Source of the DNA: Thozetella sp. PMI_491
Lineage: Eukaryota > Ascomycota > Sordariomycetes > Chaetosphaeriales > Chaetosphaeriaceae
Assembly: GCA_021432635.1 (NCBI GenBank)
Contig: MU270039.1
Span: 124,001-188,000 of the forward strand
DNA length: 64,000 nt
Direction of reading: 5' to 3'
This document shows positions 56,971-64,000 of the stretch, one piece after another (the stretch's first letter is position 1; the number at the start of each line of letters is the position of its first letter). The translations under genes were made by a program, and so were the position numbers. The notes under the pieces were generated by a model, which had not been told where the DNA came from, did no database searches, and worked only from the letters and a program-made list of their open reading frames with translations.

Positions 56971-59900
56971 TCAGTATGCCCCCTGCCTTTCTTCCCAACT
57001 CGGCGCATTGACCAACTCTACAGCCTTCCGCCCCGTCCAAACAGGCGTCTTTGCCGCAAGCTGAAAGCCGCTCGCCGGGACCTTGGCGCCCGTGTCCTGT
57101 GTTGCCCACACTGCTAGACCGACCCAATTGTCGCCATTGTAGTTGAGGATCCCCTCGGGCACGGGGAAGACGGTCTGCGGGCCGACGTTGCTGACGTAGC
57201 GTCCAAACTGGAACCCGTTAACGTACAACCATGCTCGGTACGGGTTTCCAGCAGCCGCAGCAGTGTCGTTGCCAAAGGTGAAGCTGAGCGGGATGTCGAA
57301 TTTGTCACTAGGCAAATCCAGGGTCAGCTTGGCGGCGTAGAATGCCACGCCAGCCTTGTCCAGCCCAGCAAACGGGCTACCCGAGCCGAATTTGGCGATA
57401 GGCGGCGCAGGCTGGTGGTACCCCTGCCGCTCGACGAATAACCCTCCCTCGTTCAACGGCCCACGTACAGGGTCCGCAAAGTCCTCGCCGCCAAGATTTC
57501 CCGTAAGCTTCCACGTGATATATGTCGACCCGTTAGCAAAGCCGGAGACTAGTTTGTAGTCCAAGATGCCGCGCGCGTCTTTCGTCCAGTCTGCACCAAC
57601 GGACCAATCTTCATCAAGCCCCATATTGTCGATAAGAACAGTAAAGACGTGGGTAGAATCCTTACTGAGGCTGGGAAGTGTGAAGTTGTCTTGGTGCGAT
57701 TGGGAGGCGTCGGTACCTGCCCAACTTCCAATGAAAGCGCCGTCTAGCCACACAGAGGCTCCATATGCGCTGCCTCCCTGCGTGGAAAGGTATAATTGTG
57801 TCTCCGTCCCAGAAGCCGTGAAGTGTCCTCGGTAGAGCAGGGCTCCGGTGTGGTAGCCGTAGTCGGACGCGAATAGAGAGGTCGGGGTCAACAAGGGCTG
57901 CACGTACGTGTTGTTTGTGGACTCGTGGTCCGCATTCGTCCAAGCCGAGTCGTCGTAGTTATCTTGAAGTTCGGGGAGCGAATCGATGTACTTCCAGTCG
58001 AGCTGAGAGAGATCGGGGATGCTCATATCAGGCGCAGAATAGCCAGGATCCACAACCCAGTTCCCTAGACTGTTGACCGAGTACTTCAGAGACTCACTGT
58101 TAACTTGCAACAGCTTGACGCTGGGTGGGACGCCGATAATTTCCAGGCTGGTAGTGCTGTTGAAATCAGCCTGGACTTGCAATGTGGACCCGGTGACTTC
58201 CGCCGAGCGGACAAGATATCCTCCGTTGACTACCAGGGAGTATCCCGGGGTACCGGGAACCCAGTAGTTATACGCAGAGTTTCGGTCTAATTTGCCTATT
58301 AGCATGGGCCGTCTCGAAGGGGTTGAATGCTCGATATGCTTAATCTTACCGAGGATGTAGACTTGGAGACTCCCAATCTGTACCACCCTACGTTCCGTGC
58401 TGGTCTCCCACTGTATCACGACGTATTCTCCGTTTACGTTTTGCGCGGTGACTCCCGTGCCCGTTGCTTGCCAATCCGTAGCTCCGGCAGAGATGCCGAT
58501 TTCGTGCAGTTCTCCGGGCCCGCCATAAACAACCAGAACCGTCCTGTCTCCAAATTTCTGCCAGGTGAAGATCTCCGCTGTTGAGTAGACAACTGTGGCA
58601 TCCCCAACAGGGTAGTCCGTTACGTGAATCTTCGAGTCCCGACGAGAAAGAGTGAGAGATCCCCCGAGCTGCGGAATGGACAAAGTACCGACAGAGGTGG
58701 GCAAGTTGAGGGTGTACGAAGCCGAGCCGGTGTCTTGGTAGTCGGTGTGTCGCACGACGTAAAAGGACCCCTTATTTCCGGTGACTGGTGTCACGGTGAT
58801 CGCCGTGTTTGAGCTGTATGTACCCACTGTGCCGTTTCCCGCTGTCGCGATCAGGTAGCCGGGAGACGCTTTGAGGAATTGGGCTTCAAGTTTAAGCTCT
58901 GAATACTTCTCTCTGGAAACCGTACGGTCCTCGGCGATCACCTGGATCGGATATTAGAGTTTCGAAATTTCAAGACGTTCGAAAACATACCGCAGCATAA
59001 TCGTACGATGTGTAACCGCCGGGATGGCCAAGATTTCCCCAGTTGGTACCTCCGAAAATCTAGAGACATTTAATTGGTATTAGTGATTCTGGGATAGGGA
59101 GGTCGCTAGCGTACCATATAGATGTTGTAGATCGTAACTCCGGCAGCGTAATTATTCTTGTAGAAAACTCGAACCTGTTCCTGGTTGAGAAGTTCTTCGC
59201 ATTGAGGAAAACCCCAGCCTCCCCACGGATCAAACGAGCCCCCCTAGCAAATTATTAGAAAATTATCCTCGCTGAAAGGCAACCTCGGACGTGGTAAACC
59301 GCGTACTTGAAACTAAGTCTTGTTAGGAATGCTTTCCACAGGAGATAGGAGAATCACATACCTCAGGGATCGCGTACGGAGTCGTAGGGCTCTGTTTCAA
59401 GTGTGTCGCGCGCCAGTTGGTAGGCAAAGCGTTTGCTGGCCATACAGTTGGGTTCCCGCAGTCGAACCCAAGCGGATACCCGTCATGGCCCTAGTGATGT
59501 TAGTTTAGTGCTGGCGATTTGCAGCGGCATTTCCTATAGCCATCAACTGGCCAAGGCAATATGGGAGTAATTTGTATGGCCTTTGCGTGTAGCGATATGC
59601 GAAAGAATGGAATTCCAACTCACGTAAATATCGACCTGACCTTCACCCGACCCTGGAACATTGTGGCCCTGAGCAGAGGCGTCGTTGCTGATGAGTGGAA
59701 CAACGATCCCGGCTTTGCGAGCTTGATCCTCAACATATTGCATGTAGGCTGGGTCTGGGAAATAGACCCCCGAGGCGGCGCCCGTGTACTCATTCTCCGG
59801 TTGGTATAGGATCACTGGACCACCATTGGTAATCTGAGCGTCCGCAATGATCTTACCGATGCTCTCCGCGTAGCTATAAACTCGTCAGCGAGTGGGCTGG

Positions 59901-60494
59901 CCCGATACGCCTTCGACAATAGTCTTACTTGTCTGTAGCCGCGAGATAATCGGGATCCGATGACCTCAAATGCCCCTTAATTCGCTGAAGCCAGCCAGGA
60001 AAGCCGCCTCCGGATGCCTCGGCATCTTGACCAGTATTTAGCAGAGCAGGTCATTTTTTCCCCTGCAAAGGTAGAAGCTTACTGATATACGGTCCCGGCC
60101 GAGCAATCAGGTAAATTCCAGCCTCTTTTGCTGCAGCGAAGAACGCCGAGTAGTCGAAAATACCTTTGGCCGAGAAGTGGCCAGGTTTACCTTCCAGCTG
60201 GGCCCAGTGCACATAGAACGAGCAGGTATTTAGGCCGAGTGCCTTGACTTTCTGGAACACGTCTAGCCACAGGGATGGAACGGGAAGCCGGAATGGGTGG
60301 AATTCGCCGCTGAATATCATGAGCCGCTCGCCGTTGATGAAGAGCGAGGAATTGTCCCAGGTGACTACATCTTGCAAGGGGCCGTCTCGTGGATTCTCTC
60401 GGAGATAGAGATTCGGGCGCCCTCGTAAATCCAGCGCGTTCGAGCCTGCGGCGAATAGCAAGAGCCGGGTGGCCAGGCCTGCGAGGAACTTCAT
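56971..60494 (-). CDS. Secreted GH35 beta-galactosidase
   Basis: Eight exons (60494-60083, 60025-59929, 59873-59624, 59490-59362, 59312-59307, 59243-59115, 59059-58991, 58941-56971) give 1020 residues, the usual size of fungal LacA-type enzymes. A signal peptide ([20 protein letters not shown]) is followed by the catalytic barrel: [44 protein letters not shown] (acid/base Glu198) and [14 protein letters not shown] (nucleophile Glu296). The 98-residue spacing agrees with described enzymes of this family. Exon 5 is only 6 nt (TTTCAA) and supplies FQ just after the nucleophile. The last exon encodes the long beta-sandwich and jelly-roll domains ([29 protein letters not shown]). It removes terminal beta-galactose from plant galactans or xyloglucans outside the cell. 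The micro-exon is inferred from family conservation and needs transcript support. Confidence 0.87.
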
Positions 60495-60584
60495 GTTTTC
60501 TTTTTCTCCAGTGCTCTGTGGGGAAGGAAAACCGCCTTCGTGGGAGCGAAGGGCGGCGGAACGCAGCGAAAGCTGGGAGATTCG

Positions 60585-60591
60585 CTTTATA
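60585..60591 (-). promoter_or_regulatory. TATA-like box upstream of the GH35 gene
   Basis: On the minus strand the string GGTATAAAGC lies about 90 bp upstream of the GH35 ATG, a plausible TATA position for a gene with a short leader. It was identified by eye only. Confidence 0.35.
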
Positions 60592-63307
60592 CCAAACCGA
60601 ATGCGACACAAACTTGAACCGTGACATCCGTCATGGAAACGTAAGGTAACCTTGACGCATGCACGTGTGAGGAAGAGAGTGGGCCATATCACGAACCAAG
60701 TTTTTCCGTCGTGTCTCGGTGTTTCCAAAGCTCGAGGGGAATGCATCGGCACGGCAAGTTAGCCAGGTCTGGCCACACCGGCCGGCCACTACGCCGTCCA
60801 CCCTACCGCCGCTGTTGGTTCTGAGGGGCATCCTGGACCCATCCAGCGAATCCTGACTCCGCCTAGTTAATAAACTACCATGTGAAAAAGCAACACAAAC
60901 AACCAGCCAGCCCGTCCGAGTTCCATCACCCGCCACGAGCCGGCATAGGCAGGTCCGGGGTAGGATGGCATCACGCTTGGGCTGCGCACCAATCTGCGGC
61001 CTCCAAAGACGAGCTCCACGCGACCAGGCGGGTCCAGTGCCGAGATTAGTGTTTGTGCATTGTGAGATCCCATCCGCTAATTGGAGATACGAGGGCGTGC
61101 GGAGATGGGGATGTTCAGTGAGGGGAACGCCGGTGGGTGGTATTGCAGACAGCACGCAGTGCGATGATGTACCCCTGTGTTGCCCAAAACCTTGATTATT
61201 GGGCGATCAAAGGGCCGAGGGGCTTCTGAACGGTATGTATCGGCTAATATTAAGCTAGTGGTCAGATGGTGCGGGTTGGAGTCTTGTGCGGGGGAAGGCC
61301 CTCGAGACAGTGGTCACCGGCACACATGTTCATTTGACACAACGTCACTTCACCAGAGTACCCTAGACACGCCATTGTCACAAGGCAAGCTACTCTTCAA
61401 CAAGACAGATGCAGTTCGAAGAAGAGCCCATCCCTCATCATAAGAGCTGCGATCGGTTGCGGCGCCCAGATGCAATAGTCGCTTCATGAATTAGACAATT
61501 ACGGGATAATATAGATGCTATCCAATCGGTACTGGAAATTTATTATATTTCACTGACCTATTGACAACTACTACTCCTTCTGCGTTGCTCAGTGTAAGTG
61601 CAAGTAAGAAGGGGTTACTAGTATCAAGCAAGCATAAGTTTGGGGACATCGGTCGTGGTCGGGTAGACTTAAATGTAGCTGCTGTCGCTTTGTAATTATA
61701 GTAACCGTCCCACAAGCTTGACTTATTAGTAGTCCCTTATGCATCTCGAAAATAGGTTTGTTACAGTATAGTATGCAAGCAAAGTACCTCGATAGTCAGT
61801 GTGGCGATGCTAGTATGCTTCCGGATACGGATTGAGGATGTTGATGAGGCTTCTATTGAGACTGGCCCATGTAACCTCTAAACTGACAATAGAGGTAGAC
61901 CTAACTTAAGGATGCGTAATAACAAAAGCAACCTAGGTGTCATGAACATTCCTTGTCATGTCTCAAGATAAAAGCTTAGGTGGCCCGGGAAGAAATGAAA
62001 TTGGTGACTTAAAGATAGAAGGTCTCTAGAGACTCAAGCCGTTTGTCGAGGCAGTGTAGCGGAAATGTTTAAACCATGCATTAATATCTAACCTGCGGCC
62101 TATTGCAACGACTAACCTTCGTAATTTTCAACTAATTGGAGATATATAGGTAAAAGTTATATCTCTGTATTTATTAAATATCCGCCAAATTTATTGGGTT
62201 AAAAATGGTCGTTTCTGACCTAGATATGGTAGTGTAGGTATAGCACGAGTGAGCAAGCGCAATTGTCTCGCACATCGGATGACATACCCAACATCTTAGG
62301 GAAAAGTGATGAATCAAGCAACTGACACAGAAAAAAGATTGATGTGGTGTGTATACGGAAGTGTACGGAGCCGGCCATTCCGTTGTTCGCGATGATTTCC
62401 CTCACGGCCTGAATCGCGACTACGCCGGTCATTTCATTTCCCTTACCTGTGTCCTTGCCATTGTTTCACAATTTAACCCGCTTCCCTTCTCATACTCAGA
62501 CAAAAGATTATAACCTTAACAATGCAACAGCTATACTACTGCCGGTATTAAAGATGGAATGAGAGATGACGGTACTCTCCAAGCCTAGAAAAGGTATATA
62601 TTTAAGTAGCTGCTGTTCGCTCAGTAAAGCTTACTCTGCAACTCTTCAACATACTTTCTAGTCCATCCTCCCAAATAGAAAAGCGTGCAAGTCTATCTTG
62701 AGGAATAGGGCTAGTCATGCAGTCCTCATCATCCTATGCATCAATAATCCCATCGGCAAGATAGTCAGCTTCAAGGGGATAAAGCGCAGATTCGTCAATC
62801 TGGGCCACAATCTTGGCAATACGGTCGTGTTTTTCATTAGAAGCCGGCGGGCTCCATTCTTCCCATGCAAAACCAAGCTTGCCAACACACTCTATACTAG
62901 CCAACCCCATCGCATTCGGAGATGCACTAGCTTCAGCGAGCCCTTGTGCAAAATTAAGAAACGGATATCTAACTCTACACTCAGATATGTTCTAGCTATT
63001 AGTGAACTCGGCAGGGCTGTATAACTCGACCCTAAAGCCAAATTTATCCTTGATTCGGAGCAATTTTGGTCCGACGCTCACACAACAGCGGCTTAGCTTA
63101 GGTACCTAACGGATATGCGAAGCACTCTCGCGACATTCGGTATGACTCACCCGCTTAAACGAAGAAGGTGGGAAATGATTGGTCCATTGCACAGGTGCAA
63201 ATTTCTGCAATTAGTAGTGTAGAGAAGAGCAATACATAAGGACTGAAGAAAGCTTCCCTTCGTCCTCTCTCTTCTTCTACCGGTACCTAGTCTTAATCCA
63301 CGCGACT

Positions 63308-63382
63308 ATGGACCAAGCTAAAGGTCTTTCCCAAAAGCTCACATACTTGGCGGATTGCCATCTTCATTTGAGACTCAGGAAG
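63308..63382 (+). CDS. Possible first coding exon of a gene running off the window
   Basis: A CT-rich leader (from about 63255) leads to an ATG at 63308 and 25 codons (MDQAKGLSQKLTYLADCH and onward), followed directly by GTATAG, a usable though weak donor. No continuation was found with confidence; the frame at 63557-63826 might be part of it. The sequence could equally be chance. Confidence 0.18.
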
Positions 63383-64000
63383 GTATAGTATGCTTCGAAA
63401 CTTTTCCTTAGCTGTCTTCCTCCTCTCCCCTGATGATACAATCATTCACTCGCCGTTCTGAGTAAATCATGCGGACATTCTACTTGCGGCATTGGTTTCG
63501 CCGTTTCTGAATACACATTTCATCCTAATTCTATCGATTATCTATCTCTTGGTCACTTGCTAATAATCTTCTTCCCCGCGACCGTCTACGATTTAGCCTC
63601 ATCGCCCAAGTCCCCCGCACAGCCGCAACGACAAATACGATTACCTAGAATCTGCGTCGCGAAAGCCCCTCGAGCAAGAAAAATAGAGCGGAAAAACACC
63701 AAATACTCTTACTGTGTAGACGGAGTTGGTGTCTCTATAGGATCGAGCCGGGTCTTGGCTAGACGATCTCTTCGTCGTCAAGCCTCCCGTTTCCAGTATT
63801 TGAGTTGCTTCAACTTGCACGAATAGAACCAGTGTGTTCTAGCTGCATTCAAAGCGGCACGGCATCGCCGACGCCCGAGTGTGCTTGATGCCTTTGATGG
63901 CTGAAAGATTTATGAGTCGTATCTGATATTTTATGGCAGAGGCACAGACCTGGTCAAGCCTACTTTACCTCGCACAAGCTGCCAACTCACCGATACAGCG

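Larger units (their letters stand above)
60495..64000. other. Gene-poor right end
   Basis: Apart from the GH35 promoter and a possible first exon at 63308-63382, no gene is supported in these 3.5 kb. Small frames such as 62698-63024 and 63557-63826 have no recognisable domain. The part from about 61480 to 62650 is AT-rich with dense stops. Confidence 0.45.

Noticed and set aside
60631-61155. Minus-strand frame of 174 codons upstream of the GH35 gene
   Set aside because: It has no recognisable domain and overlaps the GH35 promoter region.

Overview
The window is nuclear DNA of a filamentous ascomycete (Pezizomycotina). The signs are short GT-AG introns of about 49-85 bp, and families that are fungal or typical of these fungi: CFEM/PTH11-like receptors, HET domain, DUF7580-type proteins, Zn-cluster-less fungal transcription factors, secreted BBE/VAO and GMC flavo-oxidases, and GH31 and GH35 glycosidases. 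I cannot name the species. No rRNA, tRNA, CRISPR array, intact transposon, or PKS/NRPS core gene was recognised. Exon structures were worked out by hand from reading frames, splice sites and family similarity; no alignment or RNA data were available.

Layout. 1-10 kb: a secreted GH31 alpha-glycosidase, a secreted bicovalent BBE-type flavo-oxidase and a CFEM/seven-helix receptor. 10-14.5 kb: a HET-domain gene broken by a 4-bp tandem duplication, a TA-rich island, and a truncated, frameshifted LRR-like gene. 15-20 kb: a Ras-like protein with a degenerate P-loop and a second CFEM receptor paralogous to the first. 20-25 kb: mostly gene-free, plus a broken FAD monooxygenase. 25-33 kb: a GMC oxidoreductase, a divergent pair (C2H2-finger protein and DUF7580-like protein) and a decaying SDR. 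34-36.3 kb: a one-TM Ser/Thr-type surface protein, a membrane-protein gene with an in-frame stop, and an N-gap flanked by poly-C. 36.6-41.5 kb: an MDR oxidoreductase and a monocovalent BBE-type oxidase. 41.8-50.1 kb: a 1052-residue conserved protein, an amino-acid permease with micro-exons, and a DFR-like reductase. 51-57 kb: a fungal transcription-factor-domain protein, a TatD-family hydrolase and a class I disulfide oxidoreductase. 57-60.5 kb: a GH35 beta-galactosidase whose model needs a 6-nt exon. 60.5-64 kb: no confident gene.

The genes do not form one obvious pathway. The secreted glycosidases (GH31, GH35) and flavo-oxidases (two BBE, one GMC), with the permease and the two CFEM receptors, suit a fungus that senses and digests plant material. 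The HET, DUF7580 and C2H2 proteins belong to groups common in accessory, self/non-self-type regions. At least four genes (HET, LRR, FAD monooxygenase, membrane protein) carry inactivating lesions and the SDR looks degenerate, so gene decay is the main regional theme. The most notable structural observations are the 6-nt exon at the GH35 catalytic site, the 17- and 14-nt exons in the permease, the matched pair of CFEM receptors differing by one intron, and the GTPase-like protein lacking the P-loop lysine.
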